Of a DNA stretch of 64,000 nt, positions 18,778-28,728 are shown in pieces (position 1 is the stretch's first letter; each line of letters begins with the position of its first letter). The position numbers and the translations under genes were made by a program. A model generated the notes under the pieces. The model did no database searches, had not been told where the DNA came from, and saw only the letters and a program-made list of their open reading frames with translations. Source of the DNA: Spiribacter curvatus (GTDB lineage Bacteria > Pseudomonadota > Gammaproteobacteria > Nitrococcales > Nitrococcaceae); contig NC_022664.1 of the NCBI RefSeq assembly GCF_000485905.1, forward strand, positions 496,001-560,000. The letters run 5' to 3'.

Positions 18778-19897
18778 CTACACCCTGCAGAACGTGGTGG
18801 TCGGCGCCGCGCTGATCGGCATCATCAGCGGCGTACTGGGGTCGTTTGCGGTGCTGCGACGCCAGAGCCTGCTGGGCGACACCCTCTCGCATGCGGCACT
18901 GCCGGGGGTCTGTCTGGGGTTCATGGTGGCCGGCGCCCGCGAGATCGGGAGCATTATGGGGGGGGCGCTGGTGACCGCGGTGGCGGCGGCGCTGCTGACG
19001 GTGGCACTGACCCGGAATACGCGCCTGAAGATGGACGCTGCACTGGCCTCCACACTCAGTCTCGGTTTCGCGCTGGGTGTGGTGCTGCTGACCTGGATTC
19101 AGTCCCGCGGCGGGGCCGCCCAGGCGGGACTCGACAGTTTCCTTTTCGGTCAGGCGGCCGCCACGACGCGGGCCGATCTCTATCCGATGATGGCGCTGGT
19201 GGGCCTCAGTCTCGCCGGTGTGGTGCTGCTCTGGAAACCGCTCAAGTTAATGACATTCGATCCCGGCTTCGCGGCGGTGGCCGGGCTGCCGGTGCATCGG
19301 CTGGAGCTCCTGCTGACCGCGATGATCGCGCTGGCAGTGGTCACCGGGTTGCAGATGGTAGGCGTTGTCCTGATGACTGCGATGGTGATCGCCCCGGGCG
19401 CCGCGGCCCGGCAATGGTGTGGGAGTCTGCTGGGGATGGTGCTGCTCTCCGCCGTGCTGGGCGCCCTCGCGGGTGTCGTGGGTGGGCTGATCAGTGCCCT
19501 GGCGCCGGGGCTGTCCACGGGTCCGGTGATCGTGCTCACCGCCACTCTGATCGCGTTGGTCTCACTGATGATAGCGCCACACCGCGGGCTCATCCCACAA
19601 TGGTGGCGGCGGCGCCATCGCCGCAGTCATACCTCAACCGACCGGATTCTCCAGACGCTCTACGAACTGGCGCGCGAGCATGATGACTGGCGATACCGCG
19701 TCGAGCAGGGCGCTGTAGACGCCTATTACGGCATGGTCACCGAGCCGCAGCTCATGACGCTGGCCGATCGCGGGCTGGTCGTCCCGGCCCAGCACATGCC
19801 GGATGAGGGCCAGCACTGGCAGCTTACCGACGCGGGTGTTGCCCACGCTGCCGCCCGCCAAGAGCGTCAGCGCGCCACGACAACGCGGCGGTCGTGA
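18755..19897 (+). CDS. metal ABC transporter permease with C-terminal DtxR-like winged helix
   Basis: A 380-residue protein. Residues about 15-275 form an ABC-3 family permease with roughly 8-9 membrane segments (LGSFAVLRRQSLLGDTLSHAALPG is the usual cytoplasmic coupling region). Residues about 291-370 are a soluble winged-helix domain (TDRILQTLYELARE...LADRGLVV...WQLTDAGVAHAA) resembling the DNA-binding part of DtxR/MntR. The downstream metal-binding and dimerisation region of DtxR is absent, as is its His-x-x-x-Glu pair. Chlamydia YtgCR and Bacillus MntC carry comparable C-terminal extensions. ATG 18755 lies inside the ATPase gene; the stop shares GTGA with the next permease. Confidence 0.88.
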   Translation: MITTLLTDYTLQNVVVGAALIGIISGVLGSFAVLRRQSLLGDTLSHAALPGVCLGFMVAGAREIGSIMGGALVTAVAAALLTVALTRNTRLKMDAALASTLSLGFALGVVLLTWIQSRGGAAQAGLDSFLFGQAAATTRADLYPMMALVGLSLAGVVLLWKPLKLMTFDPGFAAVAGLPVHRLELLLTAMIALAVVTGLQMVGVVLMTAMVIAPGAAARQWCGSLLGMVLLSAVLGALAGVVGGLISALAPGLSTGPVIVLTATLIALVSLMIAPHRGLIPQWWRRRHRRSHTSTDRILQTLYELAREHDDWRYRVEQGAVDAYYGMVTEPQLMTLADRGLVVPAQHMPDEGQHWQLTDAGVAHAAARQERQRATTTRRS

Positions 19898-20793
19898 CGA
19901 TGCTTGCCGAGCCGACGATCGCAATCCTCGTCACCGGCATGCTGGTGGGCATCAGCGCGGCGTTGCTTGGCAGTTTTCTGGTGCTGCGCGGCAACAGTAT
20001 GCTCGCGGATGCGATCAGCCACTCCATTCTCTTCGGTATCGCCGTGGCGTGGATGCTCACCGGCGAGACCAGTGGCCCGATCCAGATCGCTGGAGCGGCA
20101 TTGAGCGGCGTGCTGGCGGTGTTCCTGATCGAAACACTGACCCGCACCCGGCGGTTGCGCGATGATGCCGCGACAGGACTGGTCTTCCCGGCCCTGTTCA
20201 GTGCTGGCGTGGTGCTGATCAATATCACCGCCAGGGATGTCCATCTCGACGAGCATACGGTCCTGTTGGGCGAGGTCGGGTTCGTCTGGCTCGATACCGT
20301 GATCCTGCTGGGAGTCGAGCTGCCGCGGGCGATGCTCGCCACCGGCGTCATGCTGGTGGTGGATGCGATCTTCGTACTGGCTTTCTACAAGGCCCTCAAG
20401 CTCGCGACCTTTGATCCGGACCTCGCCCGTGCGCTGGGGCTTGCCCCGGGGGTCATCTTCTACGCCCATCTGGCCTTGCTCAGTGGCAGTGCGGTGGCGG
20501 CATTCGATGCCGTCGGCGTGGTGCTTTTCATCACCTTTGTGGTGGTGCCACCGGCCACCGCCTACCTGCTGTCACAGCGACTGGTTACGCTGATTGTCCT
20601 TGCGATGCTCATTGCGGCGACGAGCGCTCCGCTGGGTTACGCGCTGGCGATCTGGCTGGATGTATCGATTGGCGGGTCGATGGCACTCGCCAATGGCCCC
20701 TTTTTGATGCTTGCTTACGGTTGGCGCCAGTGGCGGGATCGGCGCCGGTCACAGCCCGGCGCCCGCGTTCAGTCCGCCTCGACCTCGGCGTAG
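19894..20793 (+). CDS. metal ABC transporter permease (TroD/YtgD type)
   Basis: A 299-residue ABC-3 family membrane protein with about 8-9 hydrophobic segments. The cytoplasmic coupling region (LGSFLVLRGNSMLADAISHSILFG) is homologous to that of the preceding permease. It lacks the winged-helix extension. The start is GTG 19894 sharing GTGA with the upstream stop; ATG 19900 is an alternative. The two permeases probably form a heterodimeric channel in the inner membrane. The last 25 bp overlap nth on the other strand. Confidence 0.9.
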   Translation: MTMLAEPTIAILVTGMLVGISAALLGSFLVLRGNSMLADAISHSILFGIAVAWMLTGETSGPIQIAGAALSGVLAVFLIETLTRTRRLRDDAATGLVFPALFSAGVVLINITARDVHLDEHTVLLGEVGFVWLDTVILLGVELPRAMLATGVMLVVDAIFVLAFYKALKLATFDPDLARALGLAPGVIFYAHLALLSGSAVAAFDAVGVVLFITFVVVPPATAYLLSQRLVTLIVLAMLIAATSAPLGYALAIWLDVSIGGSMALANGPFLMLAYGWRQWRDRRRSQPGARVQSASTSA

Positions 20794-21422
20794 TGGTGCC
20801 GCTCGCGGAACTCACAGAGGTCGTAGATGGGACAGGCGCCGCAGCGGGGCTTACGTGCCAGGCAGGTATAGCGGCCGTGCAGGATCAGCCAGTGGTGGGC
20901 ATCGCCAAGGAATGCCCTGGGCGTCCAGCGCATGAGCCGATCCTCGACTGCACGGACGGTCCTGCCGGGCGCCAGGCCCGTTCGGTTGGCGACACGGTAG
21001 ATATGGGTGTCCACCGCCATGGTGGGTTCGCCGAAAGCCGTGTTGAGCACGACGTTGGCGGTCTTTCGACCGACGCCCGGAAGCGCCTCCAGCGCTTTTC
21101 GATCATGTGGGACCCTACCCCCGTGCTTGGTAACCAACGCCTCGCAGGTGGCGATGATATTCTTCGCCTTGCTGTTGAAAAGCCCAATCTTCCGGATGTG
21201 GGCACGCAGACCGTCTTCACCCAGCTCAAGGATGGCATCTGGCGTGTCGGCGACCTCGAATAGGGGGCTCGTGGCCTTGTTCACGCTGCGGTCCGTGGCC
21301 TGAGCCGACAGAATCACCGCCACCAACAGCTCGAACGGCGTCCGGTACTCGAGTTCGGTAGTGGGTTGGGGGTTAGCCTCACGGAGGCGCTCAAAGATCG
21401 CTCGGCGCTTGTCACGGTTCAT
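20769..21422 (-). CDS. nth: endonuclease III
   Basis: A 217-residue base-excision-repair DNA glycosylase/AP lyase for oxidised pyrimidines. The helix-hairpin-helix [14 protein letters not shown] contains the catalytic Lys, the catalytic Asp is in AVDTHIYRV, and the C-terminal [4Fe-4S] loop has C-x6-C-x2-C-x5-C spacing. It is last in an aroK-metG-rsxB-nth series on the minus strand, joined to rsxB by a 4-bp ATGA overlap. Confidence 0.95.
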   Translation of the reverse strand: MNRDKRRAIFERLREANPQPTTELEYRTPFELLVAVILSAQATDRSVNKATSPLFEVADTPDAILELGEDGLRAHIRKIGLFNSKAKNIIATCEALVTKHGGRVPHDRKALEALPGVGRKTANVVLNTAFGEPTMAVDTHIYRVANRTGLAPGRTVRAVEDRLMRWTPRAFLGDAHHWLILHGRYTCLARKPRCGACPIYDLCEFRERHHYAEVEAD

Positions 21423-22105
21423 GCGTCGTCACCGGTGTGACGCTGACGCCGCCGGGCGCGGACCCGGGCGAGCGCCGCCTGCGCGGTCTCACGGCGGGTC
21501 GCACGGTCAGGGAGGGCGGAGGCAGTCTCTGTCGGGTGCCCGTCAGCCTTACCCTCATTCGGCTGCCGGCGCCGTGCCCGCTTGTGTTCGCGCTCGTCGC
21601 GGCGCCGGGCGAGACGTTGAGTGCGATTCCGGAACCGCTCCCGGGCCCGATCCCGACGCGCCTGCTGATGGTCTGCGGGCTCCTGCTCGCGATCGGTGGG
21701 CAGCATGTGGATGCAGTCCACCGGGCAGGGCGCAAGACATAGATCGCAGCCGGTACATTCCTCGGCGATCACGGTATGCATGCGCTGACGGGCGCCGACG
21801 ATCGCATCGACCGGGCAGGCCTGAATGCATTTGGTACAGCCGATGCACACCGACTCATCGATCCAGGCAACCCGGGGTGGGCGGTAATCGCCATGCGCCG
21901 GGTCGAGCGTGCGACTGGCCCGATCGAGCAGCCCGACCAGCGCATCGATGGTCGCCTGGCCGCCGGGCGGGCATTGATTGATGTCCGCTTCGCCGGCGGC
22001 GATCGCCTCCGCGTAGGGGCGGCAGCCTGGATAGCCGCACTGCTCGCACTGGGTCTGCGGGAGCAGCGCGTCGATCCGCTCGACCGTAGAAGGATCGTGG
22101 ATCAT
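21419..22105 (-). CDS. rsxB: RnfB/RsxB-like soluble iron-sulfur protein
   Basis: A 228-residue protein. Residues 20-46 carry the RnfB-type cluster motif (CEQCGYPGC...NQC). Two ferredoxin motifs follow: [16 protein letters not shown] and [18 protein letters not shown]. Unlike the RsxB of an Rnf complex it has no N-terminal membrane helix, and no rnfACDGE genes are nearby. The last 75 residues are very rich in Arg, Ala and Gln. Such orphan proteins between metG and nth are familiar in beta- and some gammaproteobacteria. The role is unclear; it may donate electrons or reload the cluster of endonuclease III. It overlaps both metG and nth by 4 bp. Confidence 0.82.
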   Translation of the reverse strand: MIHDPSTVERIDALLPQTQCEQCGYPGCRPYAEAIAAGEADINQCPPGGQATIDALVGLLDRASRTLDPAHGDYRPPRVAWIDESVCIGCTKCIQACPVDAIVGARQRMHTVIAEECTGCDLCLAPCPVDCIHMLPTDREQEPADHQQARRDRARERFRNRTQRLARRRDEREHKRARRRQPNEGKADGHPTETASALPDRATRRETAQAALARVRARRRQRHTGDDA

Positions 22106-23754
22106 GCCGGCTTCAGGCTCTCCCGCGAGTCCGCGATCATGGCCTCGATGGCGGCCGGATCGACCCGCGTCATCAGAGGCTTGAACGCCGCGATCTCATG
22201 GTCGAGCAGCGGCTGTCCGGCGTCGGACCACTGCATGGCAGGGATCTGCAGGAAACGCTCGGCGGCCGCCGCCGTTTCCGGGAGGACCGGCTTGAGGTAG
22301 AGCATCAGCACCCGGAACAGATTGATTCCGGTGGTGTTGATGGCCTGAACCGCCTCAGCCTGATCCGGATCCTTCGCAAGTACCCAGGGCTTTTTCTCGT
22401 CGATATATTGGTTGGCCTCATCGGCCAGCGACATCACCTCGCGGACCACCCGGGCGTAGGCCCGATTCTCGTAGTAGCCGCCGATCACCTCAGCGCGGGC
22501 GCTCATGCGGCGGAACAGCTCCGGCGCGTCGAGCCGTGGCCCCAGCCGGCCCGCGGATCGCTTGTTGATGAATCCTGCGCATCGGCTCGCGATGTTGACG
22601 AGTTTACCGACCAGATCCGCGTTCACCCGCTGTGTGAAGTCGTCCAGGCTCAGATCGATGTCATGAACGCCCGCCCCCAGCTTGGCGGCAAAGTAGTAGC
22701 GGAGGTACTCGGCATCGAGGTGGCGCAGATAGGTGTCGGCCATGATAAAGGTCCCGCGCGACTTCGACATCTTCTGTCCGTCGACGGTCAGAAAGCCGTG
22801 GGCGCAGACCCGGGTCGGTGTGCGAAAGCCGGCTCCGCTCAGCATCGCCGGCCAGAAAAGCGCATGGAAATAGACGATGTCCTTACCGATGAAGTGATAG
22901 AGCTCGGCGTCTGAATCGGCATTCCACCATTCATCGAAATCCAGCCCCTCGCGATTGCAAAGGTCCTGGAAACTCGCCATGTAGCCGATCGGCGCGTCCA
23001 GCCAGACGTAGAAATACTTGTTGTCGGTGTCTGGGATGCGGAACCCGAAGTAGGGTGCGTCACGGGAGATGTCCCAGGCGCGGAGCCCGGCATCGAACCA
23101 CTCCTGGAGCTTATTCGAGACCTCGTCCTGCAGGCCCTCGCTGGACGCCCAGGTACGGAGCATGTGCTCGAAGTCCTGGAGTCGGAAGAAGTAATGCTCT
23201 GACTCGCGCTGGACGGGTGGCTGGCCGGAGATGACGGAGACTGGATCGCGCAGCTCATCGGGGGAGTAGCTTGCTCCGCAGGCCTCGCAGTTGTCGCCGT
23301 ACTGGTCATCGGCGGCGCAGCGCGGGCAGGTGCCCTTGATATAGCGATCGGGCAGGAACATCCCCTCTTGCTCATCATAGGCCTGAGTGATGGTCTGACG
23401 ATCGATCCAGCCACCGTCCCGCAGCCGCGTATAGATCAGTTCGGAGTAATGGCGGTTCTCGTCGGAGTGGGTGGTGTAGTAGTTGTCAAACCCGATGTTG
23501 AAGCCCGCGAAGTCCCGGCGATGCTCCATGCCCACCTGCTCGATCAGCGCCTCGGGGGTGATGCCACGCTCCCGGGCCTTGAGCATGATGGGGGTGCCAT
23601 GGGCATCATCCGCGCATACATACCAGCACTGGTTGCCCTGTAGCTTTTGGAAACGCACCCAGATGTCGGTCTGGACGTATTCAACGAGATGGCCCAGGTG
23701 GATCGGCCCGTTGGCATAGGGTAGGGCGCTGGTGACCAGGATCTTGCGCGCCAT
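22102..23754 (-). CDS. metG: methionyl-tRNA synthetase
   Basis: A 550-residue class I synthetase that charges methionine tRNAs. The HIGH-type motif is [15 protein letters not shown] is present as KMSKSRG, and the zinc knuckle is [17 protein letters not shown]. It lacks the C-terminal tRNA-binding dimerisation domain found in E. coli MetG (677 residues), a common shorter form. ATG 23754 is chosen because GGAG lies 5 bp upstream; an in-frame GTG two codons earlier is possible. It is 33 bp from aroK on the same strand and overlaps rsxB by 4 bp. Confidence 0.95.
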   Translation of the reverse strand: MARKILVTSALPYANGPIHLGHLVEYVQTDIWVRFQKLQGNQCWYVCADDAHGTPIMLKARERGITPEALIEQVGMEHRRDFAGFNIGFDNYYTTHSDENRHYSELIYTRLRDGGWIDRQTITQAYDEQEGMFLPDRYIKGTCPRCAADDQYGDNCEACGASYSPDELRDPVSVISGQPPVQRESEHYFFRLQDFEHMLRTWASSEGLQDEVSNKLQEWFDAGLRAWDISRDAPYFGFRIPDTDNKYFYVWLDAPIGYMASFQDLCNREGLDFDEWWNADSDAELYHFIGKDIVYFHALFWPAMLSGAGFRTPTRVCAHGFLTVDGQKMSKSRGTFIMADTYLRHLDAEYLRYYFAAKLGAGVHDIDLSLDDFTQRVNADLVGKLVNIASRCAGFINKRSAGRLGPRLDAPELFRRMSARAEVIGGYYENRAYARVVREVMSLADEANQYIDEKKPWVLAKDPDQAEAVQAINTTGINLFRVLMLYLKPVLPETAAAAERFLQIPAMQWSDAGQPLLDHEIAAFKPLMTRVDPAAIEAMIADSRESLKPA

Positions 23755-23787
23755 GCACACTCCGCATTCACAATCAGAAAGACATCA

Positions 23788-24330
23788 TTATGCCAGAGGG
23801 GAAGCCAGTCGCGGAGCCCGCGGCTCGCAGAGAGCAGCGATCACTGCCCGCGCGCCGGCGGTCGTGCTGAGCGGGCCGACGTCGACGCTGAGCTCGGCGT
23901 AGTGGCGATAGAGTGCCTCGCGTTCGGCGTAGAGATCCTCCAGCGTCTGGCCGGCAGCCCGGGCCAGACCACGGGTATCCACGTCGGTCACCCGCGCTTG
24001 AATGACGCTGAGATCGGCATGCAGATGAATGATGATCCCATCGACCCGCAGCGCCGCCATGGCGTCGGCGCTGTAGACCGCGCTGCCCCCGGTGGCAATG
24101 ACATGATCGCGACGCTGGAGGTGGATGAGCTGCTCGGCCTCGAGTTGGCGCAGCGCCCGGTGACCGCGCGCATCCACGATGGCCTGAAGTGTGGTCCCTG
24201 CGGCCGACTCGATCACCGAATCGGTATCGGTGAAACCGAATCCCAGCCGCTCCGCGAGATGGCGACCGAGGGTGCTCTTACCGGCCCCCGGCATGCCGAT
24301 AAGCACGAGGTTGTGACGCGCCGCTGTCAT
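23788..24330 (-). CDS. aroK: shikimate kinase
   Basis: A 180-residue P-loop kinase that phosphorylates shikimate in aromatic amino acid synthesis. The Walker A is GMPGAGKST, the shikimate-binding Asp is in TDTDSVIE, and ATGGSAV is the conserved GG motif. The Arg in RGLARAAGQTLEDLYAER fits the lid and partial adenine-binding region. Gluconate kinase-like relatives exist, but the shikimate motifs support this call. It is the first gene of the minus-strand unit with metG, rsxB and nth, divergent from apbC. Confidence 0.85.
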   Translation of the reverse strand: MTAARHNLVLIGMPGAGKSTLGRHLAERLGFGFTDTDSVIESAAGTTLQAIVDARGHRALRQLEAEQLIHLQRRDHVIATGGSAVYSADAMAALRVDGIIIHLHADLSVIQARVTDVDTRGLARAAGQTLEDLYAEREALYRHYAELSVDVGPLSTTAGARAVIAALCEPRAPRLASPLA

Positions 24331-24395
24331 GCCCCGAATCTGCCGGAATGCCGCCGGTCCGACAAGCCGACGGGCGCCAACCCCACCTCACGCGT

Positions 24396-24424
24396 GTTTA
24401 ATGGCGGGCACAGGCTGATTAAAC
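24396..24424. repeat. inverted repeat between aroK and apbC
   Basis: GTTTAAT (24396-24402) and ATTAAAC (24418-24424) are perfect inverted copies 15 bp apart, centre to centre 22 bp, about two helical turns. They lie in the 134-bp divergent intergenic region, 41 bp before the apbC start. A regulatory role is possible but unproven. Confidence 0.4.
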
Positions 24425-24464
24425 TCCCACAATCGTCAATACGGCGGAACAACGGGGGAAATGC

Positions 24465-25559
24465 ATGAGTGAACTCAACCGCGCGGCCGTCGAGCAGGTG
24501 CTGGCCGGCTGGACGGAGCCGGCGCTCGGCTGTGATCTGATCAGCGCTGAAGCCGTGAGCGATATTCAGGTGACTGGCGATACGGTGACGATTGAGCTGT
24601 CGCTCGGCTTTCCAACCCGGCGCTATCAGCAGGCGCTGAAGGAGATCCTTGAGACCCGGGTACGCGAGGCGACCGGTGCCCGCTCGGTCACGGTCTCGGT
24701 GGAATGGTCAGTCGCTGCCCGGCAGGTACAGGCGACCCTGAAGCCGATGGATAACGTGCGCAATATCATTGCGGTGGCGTCGGCGAAGGGCGGCGTCGGC
24801 AAGTCGACCTGTGCCGCCAACCTGGCGCTCGCCCTGGCGGATGAGGGGGCCCGTGTGGGCATCCTTGACGCCGACATCTATGGACCCAGCCAGCCGCGGA
24901 TGATGGGTGTTGCGGGCCGCAAGCCCGACAGCCCGGAAGGCAAGACGATGCATCCGCTCGAAAACCACGGGGTGCAGATCATGTCCATCGGATTCCTCAT
25001 CGAAGAGGATTCCCCGATGGTCTGGCGGGGCCCAATGGTCACCCAGGCGTTGACCCAGCTGCTCAACGACACCCGCTGGGAGGAATTGGATTACCTCATC
25101 ATCGATCTGCCGCCCGGCACGGGTGACATCCAGTTGACACTCTCGCAGAAGGTGCCAGTGGCGGGTGCAGTGGTGGTGACAACGCCGCAGGATATCGCCA
25201 CGCTGGATGCCCGTAAGGGTGTGCGGATGTTCGAGAAGGTCAAAGTGCCGGTGCTGGGTATCCTCGAGAACATGAGCCTGCACATCTGCTCTCACTGCGG
25301 CCACGAAGAAGCGCTGTTTGGCACCGGTGGTGGTCAGCGGCTGGCCGACGAGGAGGGCGTTGCCATGCTCGGCGCATTGCCGTTGGAGCTGGGCATTCGT
25401 GAGCATGCCGACAATGGCGCGCCGACAGTGATCTCAGAACCGGAATCGCAGGCAGCGGAGCGCTTCCGCGAGGCCGCCCGGCGCACAGCGGCACTCCTTT
25501 CACGACAGGATCCGGCGGGCGCGAGCCGGTTCCCGAACATCGTCGTCGACGACGACTAG
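24465..25559 (+). CDS. apbC: iron-sulfur cluster carrier protein ApbC/Mrp
   Basis: A 364-residue ParA-like P-loop NTPase. Residues 1-85 form the MIP18/DUF59 N-terminal domain; the deviant Walker [10 protein letters not shown] follows at about 106-114; the cluster-binding CxxC is CSHC near residue 271. It binds and transfers [4Fe-4S] clusters in the cytoplasm. AACGGGGGAAATGC precedes the ATG. dcd follows after 17 bp, a metG-mrp-dcd neighbourhood that is common in gammaproteobacteria. Confidence 0.93.
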   Translation: MSELNRAAVEQVLAGWTEPALGCDLISAEAVSDIQVTGDTVTIELSLGFPTRRYQQALKEILETRVREATGARSVTVSVEWSVAARQVQATLKPMDNVRNIIAVASAKGGVGKSTCAANLALALADEGARVGILDADIYGPSQPRMMGVAGRKPDSPEGKTMHPLENHGVQIMSIGFLIEEDSPMVWRGPMVTQALTQLLNDTRWEELDYLIIDLPPGTGDIQLTLSQKVPVAGAVVVTTPQDIATLDARKGVRMFEKVKVPVLGILENMSLHICSHCGHEEALFGTGGGQRLADEEGVAMLGALPLELGIREHADNGAPTVISEPESQAAERFREAARRTAALLSRQDPAGASRFPNIVVDDD

Positions 25560-25576
25560 GGCAGGGGCGACAGACA

Positions 25577-26143
25577 GTGAGCATCAAATCCGATCGATGG
25601 ATCCGCGACATGGCCGGCAAGGGCATGATCGAGCCATTCGAAGCCGGCCAGGTCCGCGGCGATGCCGAGGGTGGGCGGATGATTTCCTACGGGACCTCGA
25701 GCTATGGCTACGATGTCCGCTGCGCGGATCGTTTCAAGATATTCACCAATATCAGCTCGGCCGTCGTGGATCCCAAGCATTTTGATGAATCGAGTTTCGT
25801 GGATCTGCAGTCAGACGTTTGTATCATTCCGCCGAACAGCTTTGCGCTGGCCAGTACGGTGGAGTATTTCCGTATACCGCGAAACATCCTCACGATCTGT
25901 CTCGGCAAGTCGACCTACGCGCGCTGCGGGATCATCGTCAATGTCACGCCCCTCGAGCCCGAGTGGGAGGGGCATGTGACGCTTGAGTTCTCCAATACGA
26001 CGACGCTACCTGCCAGAATCTACGCCAATGAAGGGGTCGCGCAGATGCTCTTCCTGGAATCCGACGAGGTCTGTGAGGCGTCTTACAAGGATCGGGCCGG
26101 CAAGTATATGGGGCAGCGGGGCGTGACGCTGCCGCGGCCCTAG
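25577..26143 (+). CDS. dcd: dCTP deaminase
   Basis: A 188-residue enzyme that deaminates dCTP to dUTP, feeding thymidylate synthesis. The conserved core [21 protein letters not shown] followed by GHVTLEFSN contains the catalytic Arg and Glu, and SSYGYDVR is also typical. Translation probably starts at GTG 25577 after a GGCAGGGGCGA stretch, because the conserved MSIKSDRWI sequence begins there. It is likely cotranscribed with apbC. The stop overlaps the convergent DUF3108 gene by 4 bp. Confidence 0.95.
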   Translation: MSIKSDRWIRDMAGKGMIEPFEAGQVRGDAEGGRMISYGTSSYGYDVRCADRFKIFTNISSAVVDPKHFDESSFVDLQSDVCIIPPNSFALASTVEYFRIPRNILTICLGKSTYARCGIIVNVTPLEPEWEGHVTLEFSNTTTLPARIYANEGVAQMLFLESDEVCEASYKDRAGKYMGQRGVTLPRP

Positions 26144-26913
26144 GGGGTGTCGGCAGGCAACCCGTCGACCGTGTTCAGCACCATGCGGAAATTGCGATCG
26201 CCATCCTCGCGCTGCTCCACCTGAACGGCGAGATACCCCAGCGCGGGCGCCACCCAGAGGGTTGTCTCGCGATCGCTGTCGGTGTCTGAACGGCGAATCG
26301 TCAGCGCCTCGAAACGGCCTGCCGGTGTATCGACGGTCGTCCTCTCACCGATGCGAAGGACGTAGGTCTTGAGTGTTCCGCCATCGGCGATGCGGTAGAC
26401 CAACTCGTCATCGCCGTCCCGCTCGGTCAGGTCATGCATAAGCTGTAATGGGCTGATCACCCGATCAATCGTGTCCCGGGTGATGTCCATGCGCCAGGGC
26501 CGGTCATCGATATCATTGACCACGCGCAGGGTGTCCCAGTCGAACCGCAGTTCCGCCTTTCGCTGGTCATCGCCGCCGGAGCGATTGTAGCGGTACACAT
26601 CCGGTCGAAACCCATCCGCCTGAATCCGCCCGATACTCATCTCCCGCACCGTGCTCGAGTAGAAAAGCCCGGCGATGCGACTGGGCCGGATGGACAGCCG
26701 GTAGAGATAGCGGGACTCGGCGGGCCGGCGGAATCGCAGCCTGGCATGCCCCAGGGTGAGCCCGGCCTTGCGAACATCATATCGGGCGCTGAACGCGGGT
26801 GGGGGTTCGAACGCCGACTCGGCACCCGCTGCGGCGCTCCCACTCGGGCCGACGCCCACCACGGTCAGCAGCATCGCCAGGCCCGCGGTGATCACTCGCC
26901 GACCCGGCATCAT
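26140..26913 (-). CDS. DUF3108 domain-containing protein
   Basis: A 257-residue predicted periplasmic protein with a signal peptide (about residues 1-32, ending near AAAGAES) and a DUF3108 domain (pattern [21 protein letters not shown], then a beta-rich body with [20 protein letters not shown] near the end). The family's function is unknown; it is often found beside purMN. It overlaps purN by 4 bp and is probably cotranscribed with purM and purN. Nothing suggests a catalytic site. Confidence 0.82.
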   Translation of the reverse strand: MMPGRRVITAGLAMLLTVVGVGPSGSAAAGAESAFEPPPAFSARYDVRKAGLTLGHARLRFRRPAESRYLYRLSIRPSRIAGLFYSSTVREMSIGRIQADGFRPDVYRYNRSGGDDQRKAELRFDWDTLRVVNDIDDRPWRMDITRDTIDRVISPLQLMHDLTERDGDDELVYRIADGGTLKTYVLRIGERTTVDTPAGRFEALTIRRSDTDSDRETTLWVAPALGYLAVQVEQREDGDRNFRMVLNTVDGLPADTP

Positions 26914-27581
26914 GACGCGTCCGCGGTGGCCTCGGTGAGACAGGGCGGTACGGGGGGATACTGACCGTCCTGTCGTACCCGATCGCCATCGAGGGCGACG
27001 CGGCCCTCGGCGATCCAGCGGACCACTTCGGGATAGAGTCGGTGCTCCATCGCCTGGACGCGCCGGGCGAGGGTGTCAGCCGTTTCGCCGGACTGTATGG
27101 CAACGGCCGCCTGGGCGATGACCGGCCCCGCGTCGAGTTCGGGGATGACGTAGTGCACGCTGCAGCCATGGTGGCGCTCGCCTGCCTCCAGGGCGCGCTC
27201 GTGGGTATGCAGCCCGCGGTAGGCTGGGAGTAACGATGGATGGATATTGATCAGTCGACCCAGAAAGCGGCCGACGAAAGCATCGCCAAGGATGCGCATG
27301 AACCCGGCGAGAACGATGAGGTCGGGCTGCGCGGTATCGAGTCGCTCGGCGAGTGCCCGATCATAATCCGGACGGCTGGAGAATATCCGGTGGTCGATCA
27401 CTTCGGTGGCAATACCGGCCCGGGCCGCTCGCTCCAGGCCGCCGGCACCCGGTCGGTTGCTGATCACCCGGGTGATTGTGCCGGGGATCGAGCCGTCGCG
27501 GACCGCGTCGATGATCGCCTGCAGGTTGGTTCCGCCGCCCGAGATGAGGACGGCGATGCGGAAGCCCTCCGGATCGCTCAC
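26910..27581 (-). CDS. purN: phosphoribosylglycinamide formyltransferase
   Basis: A 223-residue enzyme that formylates GAR using 10-formyl-tetrahydrofolate in purine synthesis. The phosphate loop is [14 protein letters not shown], and the catalytic Asn-His-Asp set lies in [16 protein letters not shown] and [10 protein letters not shown]. It starts at GTG 27581, which shares GTGA with the purM stop and follows GGAGGGC. A 4-bp overlap links it to the DUF3108 gene. Confidence 0.95.
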   Translation of the reverse strand: MSDPEGFRIAVLISGGGTNLQAIIDAVRDGSIPGTITRVISNRPGAGGLERAARAGIATEVIDHRIFSSRPDYDRALAERLDTAQPDLIVLAGFMRILGDAFVGRFLGRLINIHPSLLPAYRGLHTHERALEAGERHHGCSVHYVIPELDAGPVIAQAAVAIQSGETADTLARRVQAMEHRLYPEVVRWIAEGRVALDGDRVRQDGQYPPVPPCLTEATADAS

Positions 27582-28636
27582 ACGCCCTCCTGGTAGGTGA
27601 TGCCATCGGCATTGCGGCCGGAGCGCGTCACTTCACCGAGGATCCATGCGGATTCGTCGGCCGCGCGGAGGATATCCAGCGCATGGGTGGCCTCGTCCCC
27701 GGGCACTGCCAGGACCATTCCAACACCGCAGTTGAACGTCCGGCGCATTTCCTCAGTCTCGACATTGCCGGCACGCTGCAACCAAGCGAACAGCGCCGGC
27801 CACTGCCAGCTCCTGGTATCGATGCGGGCCGTGAGCCCCTGGGGCATGATCCGCGGCAGATTCTCGGTCAGTCCGCCGCCGGTGATATGGCTGATGCCAT
27901 TGATCGTCACCTCATTCTGAAGGCGCTGGACGACCTGGGCATAGATGCGGGTGGGTGTGAGCAGCCACTCCTCGATCCGGCGGTCGTCCAGGGACTGCGT
28001 GAGTGCCTCTGGCTCGCGTTCGAGTATACGACGGACCAGCGAATAGCCATTGGCATGAACACCACTGCTGCCGAGCGCAATCAGGGCATCGCCCGGGCGG
28101 ATGTCCGCCCCGTCAATCATTCGATCGCGCTCGACAATACCGACGCAGAATCCCGCCAGGTCATAGTCGCCGTCGCTGTACATGCCAGGCATCTCCGCGG
28201 TCTCGCCGCCGATCAATCCGGCACCGGCCTCTCTGCAGCCGGCGGCGATACCGCGGATGACCCGCGCGGCGATCTCCGGGTCGAGGCGCCCGGTGGCGTA
28301 GTAATCGAGGAAGAACAGCGGTTCGGCGCCGGCGACGATGACGTCGTTGACGCACATGGCCACCAGATCGATCCCGATCCCATCATGGCGACCGGTTTCC
28401 AGTGCCAGCCGCAGTTTGGTGCCGACACCATCGGTGCCGGCGACCAGCAGTGGCTGGCGGTAACGATCCACCGGTAGCTCGAAGAGGCCACCAAATCCGC
28501 CCAGGCTGCCGACCATACCGGGTCGCTGAGTGGCGGCGACATCGCCCTTGATACGCTCGACGAGATCGGCACCGGCGTCGATATCAACGCCGGCGTCGCG
28601 GTAGGTCAGTCCGGTTCGGGAATCGGCGGAATCCAA
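27578..28636 (-). CDS. purM: phosphoribosylformylglycinamidine cyclo-ligase
   Basis: A 352-residue AIR synthetase of purine biosynthesis. The conserved N-terminal [14 protein letters not shown], the substrate loop [33 protein letters not shown] and GGETAEMPG are all present. Translation appears to start at TTG 28636, with AGGGAG 7 bp upstream and no ATG or GTG candidate before the conserved sequence. It is first in purM-purN-DUF3108 and divergent from the DUF2066 gene. Confidence 0.95.
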   Translation of the reverse strand: MDSADSRTGLTYRDAGVDIDAGADLVERIKGDVAATQRPGMVGSLGGFGGLFELPVDRYRQPLLVAGTDGVGTKLRLALETGRHDGIGIDLVAMCVNDVIVAGAEPLFFLDYYATGRLDPEIAARVIRGIAAGCREAGAGLIGGETAEMPGMYSDGDYDLAGFCVGIVERDRMIDGADIRPGDALIALGSSGVHANGYSLVRRILEREPEALTQSLDDRRIEEWLLTPTRIYAQVVQRLQNEVTINGISHITGGGLTENLPRIMPQGLTARIDTRSWQWPALFAWLQRAGNVETEEMRRTFNCGVGMVLAVPGDEATHALDILRAADESAWILGEVTRSGRNADGITYQEGV

Positions 28637-28728
28637 GTGTCTACTCCCTGGTTCGGGTTGGTCGTGCCGGTGGACGCCGTCATGGTACCTTAAAACCTGT
28701 TTTGGTCACGGGCTCGCAATCCAGCGTG

